Positions 52,278-64,000 of a DNA stretch of 64,000 nucleotides are shown in pieces. Location of the stretch: contig CM072894.1 of the NCBI GenBank assembly GCA_037013685.1, forward strand, positions 12,601,449 through 12,665,448, written 5' to 3'. Made by a program: the position numbers and the translations under genes. The stretch comes from Acridotheres tristis (Eukaryota > Chordata > Aves > Passeriformes > Sturnidae). The notes below the pieces were generated by a model. That model saw nothing but the letters and a program-made list of their open reading frames with translations, was not told the DNA's origin and did no database searches. Within the stretch, counting starts at the first letter, position 1; each line of letters opens with the position of its first letter.

Positions 52278-55200
52278 AATTGACTGAAAATGGTCAAACC
52301 AATCACAAACCAAGGGTGCAGCCCTGAGCAGCCAACACAGCAGTGGCTGCCCTGACAGCCAGGCTGCCCCACCAATCCCACTGCTCTGTTCTCTCATTAT
52401 CATTGCAACCCAAAAAATCTGGATTTTGGTATCTCCAAAAAACGACACTACATTCGTTTGCTACCTAAACTCTGGCTAGAGGGTAGTTTTGAATTCCATT
52501 CTAGCTAAAAACAAATTTTTTTCTGAGGTTCTTCTGCAGCTGAAGTTCACACATTCACGCAAGAGCAGACTATACCACCTAGCTCAGCAAGAAAACTTTA
52601 GAAATATTCACAGGCCACCAGTGGCTATAGAAGGGGCCTAAATCACCTCAAGTCTGCCTGGTAAGCTCAGAACACAATTCATAGCATAAAATTGCCAATA
52701 TATCATTTTTAGGAAAGCTGTGTAGCAAAACCTATCCTATCTTCTTTGAAAAAAAACTTATACAATAACTAATATGAGAAAAATCTCAAAATAGATAAAT
52801 TTAGAGAAAAAGGACTCTAAATAAAAGAACTAGAGAAAATACTGATGCAGGATACACTTAGAGTATAAAATGGTCATCAAACACTAGCAATAAACTTGAA
52901 GGAATTAAATAAGATCTATTAAGACAGGAAATACACATATCTACTCAAATTAAGACTCAAATAGTCTGGTATACCCAAGGGAAAGTATCTTTTATCTGAG
53001 ACTTTCTTCTAATGACAAAAGTGAAAATGTATGTCTTAAGTTCCAGTTTCCAGTACTGTATTCCCAGAGGGCCTCAGCTCTTTAAAACAAAGGAAAAGTA
53101 TCCAAATCAAAGAGCAGAAGGTCATAGAGCAGGGTGCAGGCTGCAGACCTCCCTTTCCCTACTTAGCCAACAGCAAACCTTCTTCTAAGAAGGTTCAGTA
53201 AGAGTTCAGATCCCATCAACATAAACAGTGAGATGCAAGGAAACCTGGGGGTGAAAGGGATGATAAGTTTACAAATGCAGGAAATGTCTCATCTACTGCT
53301 CTCACAACAGACAATTTTAATTACCGTATTTAAAAATTGAACATTTTTAGCAACACTTTCAGGATCATGTGAGCATTTCTGACAGCCAGAATGAGTTTAA
53401 AAAGCCATAGCACTATATTTAGCTTTAAAAATCAACACTTTCATAAATATTCCCAAACCAATTAGCCCGTGTTATAAAGTTGTTTACCTTTACTTAGAAC
53501 AACAAATGCAATACCTGACATGGCATACAGAAGACCACACAACTCATGAACACACACATAAAGGCCCCTTGTTGTTCAGTAATAATGTAATCAAGCACAG
53601 GTTAAAGTATGCTAACCCTATCTGAACCAAAGTTATACCTATCTTGCTGTAATGCCTAGCAGTAACATTCTATGCTGTTTTCAAGTTCTGGCCAACTGTA
53701 CATGACTTTTTAGTCCTAAAAGGCTTCTCTGTGGCTCACTCGGTCTGTTGGGACAAAATGTGAGTTGTCTGTTCCTGAAATGGCTAAGAAACTTCAACCA
53801 CAATAACCGTTGCCCTTCATTATGATACTCGTTAGACTCCGTTTGCAAAAAGAAGAATGGAGCATACCATAAGCTTTCAAAATATTCCACAGCCTAGAAC
53901 ATCATGGCCAGGACATAAACTGGGAGCTGGCTGGGAGAGGCCAATCACTACTCAGTGATCAGGATGAGCATCAGTGAGTGGATGGTGAGCAATCGTGTCA
54001 GGCATCGCTTGTTTTCTGGGTGTCATTCACAGTCATTCAAGGATTAGGTATGAAGTTGGTGTCAACATTTGTGTTCAATTTGCTTGGCTAATCTTTCATT
54101 ATCAAGATAATAACAGATTAACTTCCAATCTTCCAGTCCACACAGCTTTATATAACACCCCAAACCACTTCCTAAAGTATATGTAAGAATGGTTTAGTAT
54201 TGCAAAGGCATGCATAATAATGCCTCAAAATATTCCAGATTAATTTTTTTATTTAACATAGCTTTCCTTTTTTCCTTCTAAATATGCATGATAAAATATA
54301 ATTCACACTGTATTGCTAACATCAATACATCAGGGGTGGAAACCAATGCAAAGGAGGCTTAAAAAATGCTGCTAAACTGAAGGAAAAGTATTAATGTTTG
54401 TTACTGTGTATTTCTTATTTTTCCAGTGGTCTGCTTGATTGAAATCACTGTGCCATGGAACGTGGGAAGTATTTCTAAACAGCTTACAATACTTCCATTT
54501 CACTTACTGATTAAACTACATCATCCTCTCAACTATTCAGAATGAAATTAATTTGAAATGGATAATTGATGCAATTGTGCTGTATCTACAAATGCAATTA
54601 ATCACTTGCTAAAGATGATTTTTAGGCAGTCAACTATTATGAAAATAAGAATCACACAGCCTCTTTCAATCTTGTCAATTGAAATGTATTCAACTGGACT
54701 GGTAAAAGATATTTTTCAACATAAGAATAGCCGTATGTCTTCAGATATTTTTAATAACATCCAAGTGGATTCATGTTTAATTAGCAGAGCACAAAGAAAA
54801 GCCATAATATAGTACGGCTTTTAGCAATTACATGACAGTTTCAGGAACCACAACAGCAATATTTTTCCCCTCAACTAACAAGGGATTTCTTGAATATTAT
54901 AGTGAGTTGTGATCTTGGTATTTAAAAGGTTATTTTAAACCAAGGGCATAAATGGACACTCTCCTGAGAATCAATCTGGAGTGAGAAATCATTCCCCCAA
55001 ATTGTTTGTTAACAACTCTCTGCTGAGGGTCATCATTACAGCTGGAGTCTCTGCCTTCTACATCAGGAAGATACCGTTAGTATCCCAGGGAGCATCAGAA
55101 TCAGCAGGAGCCAAAATCAGGGGAGCTTCAGTTATTCAGGGACACAAGCTACACCAGCCAGGTTCCCTCCTCTGCACTCCCACTGAGCCCTTTGGACATG

Positions 55201-55877
55201 TTTAACTTCTGCATGTAAAACACACTTTGCCAACATCAACCTTCAAAATGCTCTCCCTGACCCTTCCTGCCATACCTACTCCCAATTTGTTTCATCCAAA
55301 TCATTCAAAAATCTAGCTGAGGAGCATTCTCTGTTTGGCAAAAACAATGTTCTGTTTCTTCAAGTCCTACACAAGCAGTAAGTTCTTTATTATTAAGAGC
55401 ACCAAGAATTACTTTAGGCCTGGGGATCAAAATTGTTACATATGATTTTGGCAAGAGAACTCTGAGAATCCTCATATGAAAAACTTCTCTATCACTGAGA
55501 AAAATAAATTTTGCTAGTTATAACAGTACTAGAGAGTTCACATCTTCCTTGGCAGTCATTTTCATGGGTGAAGGGAAGGAAGAGGTGCAGCTGGAGTGCC
55601 TGAGTGCTTCAATTTGTGAAGGGCTGAGAGAAAAAGAAAAATGTAAAAAATACCTCAGTTAAAAGTCTCCAGAAGTAGTTTTCCTGCACATAAAACTCTG
55701 GACTTAGGCCCAACATTTTTAACAATTTCTAGGCTGAGGTGTGAGCAATGCCTTTTCCAAAACAGGAGAAAGCTGCCTTTAAAAGCATTGATGGTATATT
55801 GATAAATATTAGGATTTGGCACCTCTACTGGCCAAGAACCAACTCTTAAAATAAACGGAAATGTTCCAGTAAGGGTG

Positions 55878-55926
55878 AAAAAAACCCCAAACCAAACAAC
55901 CCACACATCAACACCAACCAAAAAAC
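55878..55926. repeat. A/C-rich tract
   Basis: About 49 bases: an A-run, then AAACCCCAAACCAAACAACC, CACACATCAACACC and AACCAAAAAAC. Same composition as the tracts at 0.2, 7.4, 18.8 and 38.0 kb. Confidence 0.8.
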
Positions 55927-57048
55927 TTCTGGAAACATAAGTAATATGGTATATGTCCACAACGTTTAGGAGCTGTCAATATTGGAATAATTATCTAAAG
56001 GATGCAGCTAAGTGGCCAGTACCTTCAAAGAAGAGAATATGTTTATTAGCTCTCTCCCCATTTATAGTGCTAGTTTTAATTGCCTAAGAGCTCTCTGCCT
56101 GCACTGCAAGCCTACAGAGACACTACAGAGCAATACCAGGAGGACTTTGTGCCAGAGTCTGTAGAATTTGCATCTCAGCAAGATTATTAATTTGAACTAA
56201 GCCATGCTTAGAGTACTTGAAATATTTTGGCTGACCTGATATCTGCTAGGACATTAATATTTTTATTTTTTTACCTTTTAGTGTTTTTATTATACTTTCA
56301 TATTCTAAGGATTGTCGGTAAATTTACTGTCCAGAAATACATGGGTGGCCTTTTATTTATAAAGAATATTTAGCAGTGGTATCAACAGTGCAAGACAGCA
56401 AAGAAGCAGGTGTTTCCAAGCTAAAATTTGTGGTTTTTTTCTTTATCATCCATTTGGAGACAAAAATATGTTTAAAAAAGGTGCACAAACTTTGGACATC
56501 TGAGTTACTATATAAATTATTTGTAAGCAATTATTCCCATGGCAACAAGCATCATTTTAAAGTGCACTCTCATTAGCTCCACAAATGCACACTAATCCCT
56601 TCCTTTGGCTGGAAACTGCCATTGAGCAATTATTATTGCAAAAACCAGGAAAAAAAATAATGTTTCTACAAGAAGATCTACAAAACTTTCTCAGACCAAG
56701 AGAACACCAGCATGACCTTTCCTGGCTTGACTCACTCCTTGAAGCCTCCAAAGATCTTTAATTGATAAAACATTTTACAAGAGATTTACAAACTACAAGG
56801 CTGCATTTTTACTGATTTCTTCTTTATTTAGAGAGAAGCTGCTTGTATTCCTTTTTTGAAGTAAAGAAAAAAAAAATCTCTTAACCCACTATGCATTACA
56901 TCAGGATAACTTCTTCATAAAAGTGGTACTTGGAGGACATCTAAATCTTATCTAGACAGTTTTATGTATGATGTCACATTTCTACTTCTCCCACAAATAA
57001 AATTTGAATTTTATTCCCACCACATAAAGACACTGATTCTGAACACTT

Positions 57049-57088
57049 AAAAAAAACCCCACAAACCTAACACACAATACAAATTACA
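57049..57088. repeat. A/C-rich tract
   Basis: A run of A, then CCCCACAAACCTAACACACA. Shorter and less pure than the others. Confidence 0.7.
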
Positions 57089-59425
57089 AATGTAATTGCA
57101 CTACTGAATCAAAACTTTCTGCTTTTATTACAATATGCCTTCAATATTTTCTGAAAAGCATCTCAAAAATGTGTATTATCTAAGAGCTCAATGTACAAAT
57201 GATACTTTAACCTTGCATCTCTATTCCTTGCAATAAATTCTTTACTGACTTCATCTGATTTTATCAAAATGAAAATTACATGTGTCTTCACCACCACCAA
57301 CGACAGTGGGAGTGAACAACAGGGGTTTTCAAAATTTAAAAATCAAATCAATTTTCCAAGTTAAAATGGGTCTTCATTAATGATTGCATTTGATATTTTC
57401 CTGTTAATTCCCTTTATGAATGGCTTGTATAATGAGATGCCTTAAACAAGCTAGGTTGGTCAGCAGGAATCCATAGATCCATTGATACTGTAACAAGGAT
57501 AATCACATTGTTACCACGAGCCAACCAAGCACCCACTCCCAGCCTGTGAGAGCCAACATTAAGCTTTGACTTGGATCAGAAATTTCTATTTGTTGCTTCA
57601 GAACAGTAACATCAGTAAGATGCTGCAATGGGATAAGAATGCTTTTACTTCAGCTGTCGCAGCTGTAGCTATACTTAAGCCAAGAAAGCAGTCACCTCAG
57701 TAACCAACACCAGAGGAAACTGAAAAAGACTGCCCCATCTTCTCAGACATGCCTTTTTGTAACACCCCACTCATCAGGCATAGCCCAGCACAGTCCCTGG
57801 ACCAGTAATCCTTGGGTCACACACCCAGAGACCACTACAATCCAGTCCCCCTGGCCACCTCTCCTCCCAAAAGTCAGAGCTGTGCCACAGAACACAAGGC
57901 CTGGCTGGGGCACTGCTCTGCTCCTGCTGATCTGCACTTGCCCTGTGCATTATGTATTATTATAGCAGTGCATTATGTTAAGTTTTCCTCAGTGTGCAAT
58001 GTATGTTAGTAATTGCTAGTTACGTTACTACTATTCCTCATATGGGATTATCATAGAGGAGCAACAGCACTGATTAATCAATTAGCATGGATTCATTAGA
58101 GATGAACGATATGGCAATGTAATTGTGTTTACTGAACAATGGATGACAGTGTGCTTAAAGCCCAGGATTTCTAATAATGATATATACATAACATTATGAA
58201 TATTTAAAGCATCCTCACTGCAAAGCTAGAGGGACAACAATCAGGATGTGATTCTGTGTGCAAGTAATGCCGGAGCCTGAAGAATGTATAGATGGGAGAG
58301 CCACAAGACAGATGGCACAGTTAGATGACTTTTTTTAGCTTTGACTAAATCTTTGTAGAACAGCTACAGCATTTCCCGTACTCCAGAATGCACAGGCATG
58401 TCTGCACATTACAGTGGCCAACAGTATAAACAGTCAAAGCCCCAGGTGTCTCAGAAACATTAACCAAGCCATGTTAAGCATAAGGACATGAAAAAACTGA
58501 CAGAGCTCAGTCTATGAAATAAACAGAAGCATACAAGGGTAACCTAAAACTTTTTCTCCAGATGTCCAAGGTGTACATCCCTGATTGTGTGTCCTTGTCA
58601 ACGGCTGAACACTAAGCTTACAACATTAAAGAACATGAACACCAAACTCCCAGACACATCTCTCCATATATGATTAGTGACCTTTAAGTACTAATGCAAT
58701 AGTCACAGACCCTTCTTCTGTCTAATGGTGGTATACAGACTTGCCAGCAATTCATAGAGATATCAAGAGATAAGACAACAAATAATTTCTTTAAAATACG
58801 GTGCAAAGAAGAGATACTGAAATATAGCTTCTGCTGCATTCTGCCTGAAAGGAAAAACACTAAAAAGGAATGTAAAATGTTACAGGGGAAATACTCTGCT
58901 AAAATGTTAAAGAGAAAACATATTCTCTATTATACTCCAGGAAATCAGAAATCTTCACATACATCCAATACCCGGGTCCATGAGAGAGCTAATCTACAGC
59001 ACGACATGGACCTGAATGGTCTCAGAGATCACTCAGCCAGTGTTTTCCCAAGATGCTTCCACAATGTCCCAAGGAACCACAGCCTGTGATTAGCATTGAG
59101 CTTCCTCAGCTTGGAATGCAGCCCTTGAATACAAGGTACTAAGAATTATATTGCCTGTTTAGATCAAAGGCACTTTCATTCCTGCAGGGAGTTAAGTATT
59201 CCTCAACTTTGTGAGCTGCAAATTTATTTACTTTTCAAAAGATTCACACATTGGGTTAATTTAAAACTTGCCAGCTTCCTCCAGTCTAAGCAACTTATTG
59301 AATCAGTGACTAACAGTATTGTCCTGAAGACATCTTTACATTTAACCATTTGTTCCATATGCTTAGAGGTGTTAAAGTCTCAAAAGGAACTTTTTATATT
59401 TATACATACATATATAAAAATACAC

Positions 59426-59454
59426 CTGTGTGTGCCTGTGTGTGTGTGCATATG
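59426..59454. repeat. TG microsatellite, interrupted
   Basis: CTGTGTGTGCCTGTGTGTGT and on into GCATATG, preceded by an AT/ACAT-rich stretch that begins near 59399. Confidence 0.85.
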
Positions 59455-62010
59455 TCAATGATAAAGTTGCAGATGAAGTTCTTCAAAAAATCTTGTCCGG
59501 TCACAAAGACAATATGGAGGCCTCACAGTATATCTCAGTACAGGAAGGAATTATCTTTAAAAATTCTCTCCTTGCCTCTGGGCGTTCTACAAACCAAATT
59601 GCCCATTCTCATTCTCAACAAAACCTCCCCAACACTGTGGCAAGAAAAATACATGATGGCCTAAGGAAAAGAGAACACAAATTTGACTTGCCAGGCCTCT
59701 ATTGGACAGGCAAGCCCTAGAGTAGGCATACTCCTAAATTTCTCTCTGTTGCCACGCTTTAAACCGAATTTTAAAAAATAATTCGTCAGAGAAAAAACAA
59801 ACCATCTATTCTGAATATTTTTGTAAGAGACCATAAGAACATTCTAACCTACAGAGAACCAAACAAATAAATAAGGGTTAAAATGTTGTCTGAGTCTCTT
59901 CAAAGAATTGAGTTGCTCACATCCAAATGGGAGAAAACACGCTGTCCTACATAAACCCCTTGATCTCAACCCCAATTCTCAATGGAAATTAAGCCAACTG
60001 TGTAGCATTTTAATTCTGCTGAACTGTATACCAAACCTTGTTTTAGGATCTGAAAATACAGGCACAGTGTTATCTTGAATTTATGAGTGAATATTATTAA
60101 TAAACCTGAGTTGATTCTCGTGAGCCAAGACATTACTATCACTGGCTTATCTTAAACCTAGCAGGCAATTTAGACTAGAGACAGATCACCTGAGAGTATA
60201 CTGTTATTTCCAATAAATCCTTATGAAGCATAATGGTATTTTCAATCTCTCCTAGGGTTTTTAAAAGTTCTCATAAAATAACCTTTCATGAAATGATCTA
60301 GTTCCATGTTAATTATTAACTACACACTGAAATAACAGCGCTGGTTAGTAAATAACTTGACAGCACTAAAACTGCAGAGTAAAAAGATGATTTATCACGC
60401 GATTGGAAGAAAGCTGGGTGAAGAATATATCTTAAGCAAAGATATATCAGCATATTTGCTGAGAATGAAATAGAACAGCAATTATAAAACCTTACAGATT
60501 AATTAAGCTCAGGACATTTTAATGAGCACAGTTGTATCTACTAATCAGATTATGATGGGGACTCACAATCACAGTTTTTTGGTTTTTTTTTATTTGAAGA
60601 GAATAAGCAAACAAAATCCCACGGGTAACTTCAATTTCACACTACAAAGTTATTACCACAAGAAATAGCTTTTTTAAGGTTACAGGTGGACTTAATTGTA
60701 CTATAGTTGTTGACTAATAGCAGCATCTCTAATTGTAAGACCAAAGGTCAGAGAAGACATTGCTGTTGCTTAGGTGAGCACAACAGGTGACGTGGACAAA
60801 TGAGTAACTCTCCAAAAGACAGAAAGCAGGAGATACCAACTGTCCTATTTCTTGCATGTGCTACTGGATAAACACACTGTTTCAATTCAATGCCTCTTTC
60901 CTTGCTTTTGAGAAAAATACAGGGAAGGTATACCAACAGAAGTGCTGGTAATAAAAAGGCTTTTCAGCAAAACTCTCAATTTTTGCTTATTCCTATTTTA
61001 AAATAAACATTCTCAATTATATCAATGATTTTCTAGAAACAAAATGTCACAGAGATGTTATGTACATAAATATTTGCCACAAAGTGGAAGGAAACAGCTA
61101 TAACCTATCTCCGTGCACGCCTTTGTGAAGCTCTACCATTTCCTTACCTCTCCACACAAGATGCTCAAGCTGGTTTCAGATACACAGAGAAACTAAACTT
61201 CGAGACAAAAAAGTTTCCTTGTCCTCAGCTCCTCAGAACTTGGAAACCAAAAGAATGGCAACAATAGCAGAATAAATCAAGTCTGGCTACCTGAGAGGGC
61301 CAAGGTCAGTTAAGACAAAGTGAGGAACGTGACAAATGCACGAGTGACAAGGTTCAGTACATCTCAGTTCTTTATGAGGCTTCTCAGCTAAGACATGTGA
61401 AGCCAGATTTTTCTAAACATGAGTATTTCCTTAACTTACAGTTCCCTTAATTTTAAGAAATGTGTTGACAGAAAATTTGAGTGGCCTGAATAGTTAACAA
61501 AGTTTTTATACATGTGAATTATTTAAGCTTTAAAACTTCAGTACAATATGCTTAGATATAAAGCACAGTACAGTTTTTATATACCAGTGAAGTGTTTTAA
61601 ATACCATTACTTATGAAGAAATTCAATGTTACTTATCCAGGTCAGATGGTAATTAAAATACTTCTCAAGTAGAAATACAGGGAGACTGGCAGCATGCTGG
61701 AGTAAGGGTGTGGGTTGTGCTTTATGGATTTTTTTATTTGCCTCACTCCTACTACCTATGCCAAGTTCATCAAAATTTACTATTTAGAAAAACAGATTTA
61801 AAAGCATTTTGTACAGTTGAGTTTCTTCTGCTATCACATAGAAAAGCAAAGCTTTTTTTCTGAAGATTTTATAATTGCATTGTAATAACCCAAAGCACTG
61901 TAAGCTACAAGAGTTTGCTTGCATCTTTCTGATATTGAGCACTACTGATCTGCATATTTAACGTCTCCACATCACTCTAATGCATTCTGGGTACTCACAA
62001 GTAAAGACAT

Positions 62011-62037
62011 TACCTTTTCTTCTAGAAAGAAAAGGTA
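62011..62037. repeat. Perfect 11-bp hairpin, 5-nt loop
   Basis: TACCTTTTCTT, then CTAGA, then the exact reverse complement of the first arm. It is purine/pyrimidine-segregated, which raises the chance expectation. On the minus strand the right side looks like an acceptor (TTTCTTTCTAG) and the left side like a donor (GTAATG) around 8 bases, which is probably coincidence. Confidence 0.6.
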
Positions 62038-64000
62038 GAAAGAAATAGCTTCAATGAGTTACTTTGTGAAGGAAAGAACAAGGTAGACTTCCTAAAGAAA
62101 AGCCTCTCATTCAGAGATGAACTTTACCAAATTCAAAAGCAACCGAAGGCAGCATTCACTGCTTTCGTCTGAAAATGAGCTTAATAGTCCAGAAGCTGAT
62201 ACATCCTGCAGGCAAGAGCAATACATCTTAGACAAAAGTTGCCCCCAGTAGAATAGAAGATCATGGAGGGAATGGCACTTTTTCAAGTGTCTGTGCATAA
62301 TCTCATGCAGGGCTTTAAATTTCAACCAAAAAAAAGCACTGTGAATTAGGCGTAATATTTTAATAGAAACTACATGAAACAAAGGGCTGAAATAACAGGG
62401 TAATACTGATCTGTGTTGCTAAACTGATGTACTGCTCCATTTTAAGCTACTCAGAGCTTCTGCAATTTACATTCACTCCTGTACAATGGTAATGAAGTGA
62501 TCAAGCCTGGAGATCACAAATACAGGGGCCTGGGGAGCTGAACTCCAGCTCAGAAACTAGTCTGAACAGTTTCCTCAAGCGTGAACTGACTACAGCACAG
62601 TGTCATGAGCACAGAAGGAGTCCAGGTTCTAAGAGGACAGAGATAAGGCTTTCTATTTGCTCTATCCTCTCCCAGCAAGTAACCCTTTCCTGTTTAAATG
62701 GTTACAAATTTCAATAGAGACAAGTTCAGCCAGTGAACGTTCACTGGAACTTAAAGCAGGAACCCAATCAGAACACTTTCATCTATAATTACACTTGATC
62801 CGGACCAAAAATTAGTTTGTTTCCTTTGTGCAAGTGTCCCCACGGCTGTATCCAATTCCAACAGCTACAAGAACCATCAAGCCTGGAAAACACAAGTGGA
62901 AGGATTGAGGGAGCTGAGTGCAAACTGAAATAAAGTTTGAACAGTTTATTTTTGTTTGATTTGTTTTCCTTAAGCCTGAACTGTCTTACATACCAGTAAC
63001 AATCAAACAGGAACTGTTTAGCATATGAAAGCAAATATTATTTCTGTTGTTATGGCTATTTGGACATCTGATAGCCTCAGGCAACCCAAAGGGGCCCCAA
63101 CAACAACAGCTCAGCTTAAAAGTCAAAGGGCAGATACCTTTGAAGTGAGAGATTACACAGAAACAGCAGTAGACCTTGAAGTTTGGTCTGACAGAAAACC
63201 TGAATATTTCAGAGTAAATTCTATTCATCCTCACAATTCTCTTGAAGGCAAAATAGACACAGTGATGCTGAATGCCAGAAAACCTAAGGGCAAAATGCTC
63301 TCTCCACAAATCCCTCCAATATGGCAACAGGAGAGGCTACCAGCATTTCAGAGAGGTCCAGCAACAGCGCTGGGGAACAATTCTTCAAGTTGTTAACATT
63401 TTTTGATCTAGTTAACTTTTACTTTATTGTCTGGTAAACATGAGTGATAGGGAACCTCTGTCAAAGAAAACAGCAGCGTCTAGAAGGAGGATCCTTTGAT
63501 TCTTTGGCATCCAGGCTGAGCAGGCATAGAAGTTTCTAGGTAAGAGTGTGTGAAGACTACTGCTCGTGAGCCTGTTCAAACTAGTGGAAAAGACAAGACT
63601 GGATTTCCAGTTCTGCAAGTGGATTGATTTTTAGATAATTGCAACACAATTCAGGACATAGATACGGTACAGTCTGGAAAATAAATGCTGGGTTCTAGAA
63701 GCAAGTAGTTTCAAAGTAGAAGCTCACAGTTGTGTCTCCCAGATCTTTACCTGTATCCTGCACTGGTGATGAGACTAAACGGAAACAGGAAAAACAAATT
63801 GTCAATTACCTTTCTGCTGGGAAAGGGGAACACAAGCCACTCCTGCAAAGGTAAAACTGTGGTGTTGCGAAAGGACCTGACCCTGCTCCTCTGGAGAAAT
63901 CACACTTGTTTGTGCGATTGCTGCTCCTCACCAGTTACGAGAGGCGCATTAATGTGGATAAAAGGATTCCACAGGTGTGTAAAAGCTGTTACACATTACA

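Larger units (their letters stand above)
48506..64000 (-). other. PARD3B: Probable PARD3B intron upstream of the linker exon (partial)
   Basis: About 15.5 kb without a coding block that I can tie to the PARD3B N-terminal part. The conserved RRSSDP-type segment expected upstream was looked for on the minus strand and not found, so it should lie beyond position 64000. It contains a T/G tract at 51 kb, two A/C tracts, GA and TG microsatellites and a small hairpin at 62011-62037. GC-richer patches near 55.05-55.2 kb and 57.74-57.95 kb remain unexplained. Open frames such as the one at 63025-63396 are of chance length. Confidence 0.7.

Noticed and set aside
52149..52448. 99-codon minus-strand frame
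   Set aside because: No family resemblance, no matching splice phase to the PARD3B exons, chance length.
54981..55205. 74-codon plus-strand frame in a GC-richer patch
   Set aside because: No start or splice context and no similarity. The composition alone explains the open frame.
63025..63396. 123-codon plus-strand open frame, the longest non-CR1 frame in the window
   Set aside because: With about 6-7 percent stop codons per position in this AT-rich DNA, one or two frames of this length are expected by chance in 64 kb. No family resemblance, no splice context, and it starts right after a stop.
63810..63842. 33-nt minus-strand stretch with acceptor-like and donor-like borders (EWLVFPFPSRK)
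   Set aside because: Does not match the PARD3B segment expected before the 48-kb exon, and pseudo-exons of this size are common in introns.

Overview
The window looks like bird nuclear DNA, or that of a close sauropsid relative. It is AT-rich and intron-dominated. It carries two CR1 LINE copies, one of which ends in the 3' tail with ATTCTATGAT-type units that is typical of avian CR1. No bacterial, phage, CRISPR, rRNA or tRNA feature was seen.

The only gene I can support is a central part of PARD3B (Par-3 beta / Par3L, a PAR-3 family polarity scaffold), on the minus strand. Nine exons were placed by hand from protein similarity, AG/GT borders and phase. In transcript order they are 48505-48438, 38475-38389, 34909-34784, 30020-29665, 28068-27929, 27150-27022, 13296-13111, 7129-6959 and 3668-3539. 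Joined, they give 1393 nt, which is 464 codons plus one base, with no stop and with every junction in phase. They encode the end of the N-terminal linker, all three PDZ domains (joined residues about 26-115, 205-293 and 318-416) and the start of the C-terminal region. The N-terminal oligomerisation domain, the promoter, the C-terminal coiled-coil part and the 3' UTR lie outside the window.

Layout by region: 1-3538 is intron past the last exon seen. 3539-7129 holds two exons (post-PDZ3 linker and PDZ3 second half). 7130-27021 holds two large introns, the PDZ3 first-half exon at 13.1-13.3 kb and a 1.65-kb CR1 at 17.1-18.7 kb. 27022-38475 is the exon-dense part (PDZ2 and PDZ1) with a CR1 3' tail at 30.8-31.0 kb. 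38476-48437 is a 10-kb intron. 48438-48505 is a small, poorly conserved exon. 48506-64000 is intron with no exon I can recognise.

Beyond the gene, the signals worth a look are a perfect 17-bp inverted repeat (61-nt hairpin) at 25089-25149, a GC- and CpG-rich exon in AT-rich surroundings (6959-7129), a set of frame-neutral PDZ exons with two weak donor sites, a series of tracts built almost only of A and C, and a palindrome in the branch-point zone of one exon. I found no convincing previously undescribed system. The other long reading frames here fit chance expectation or are antisense shadows.
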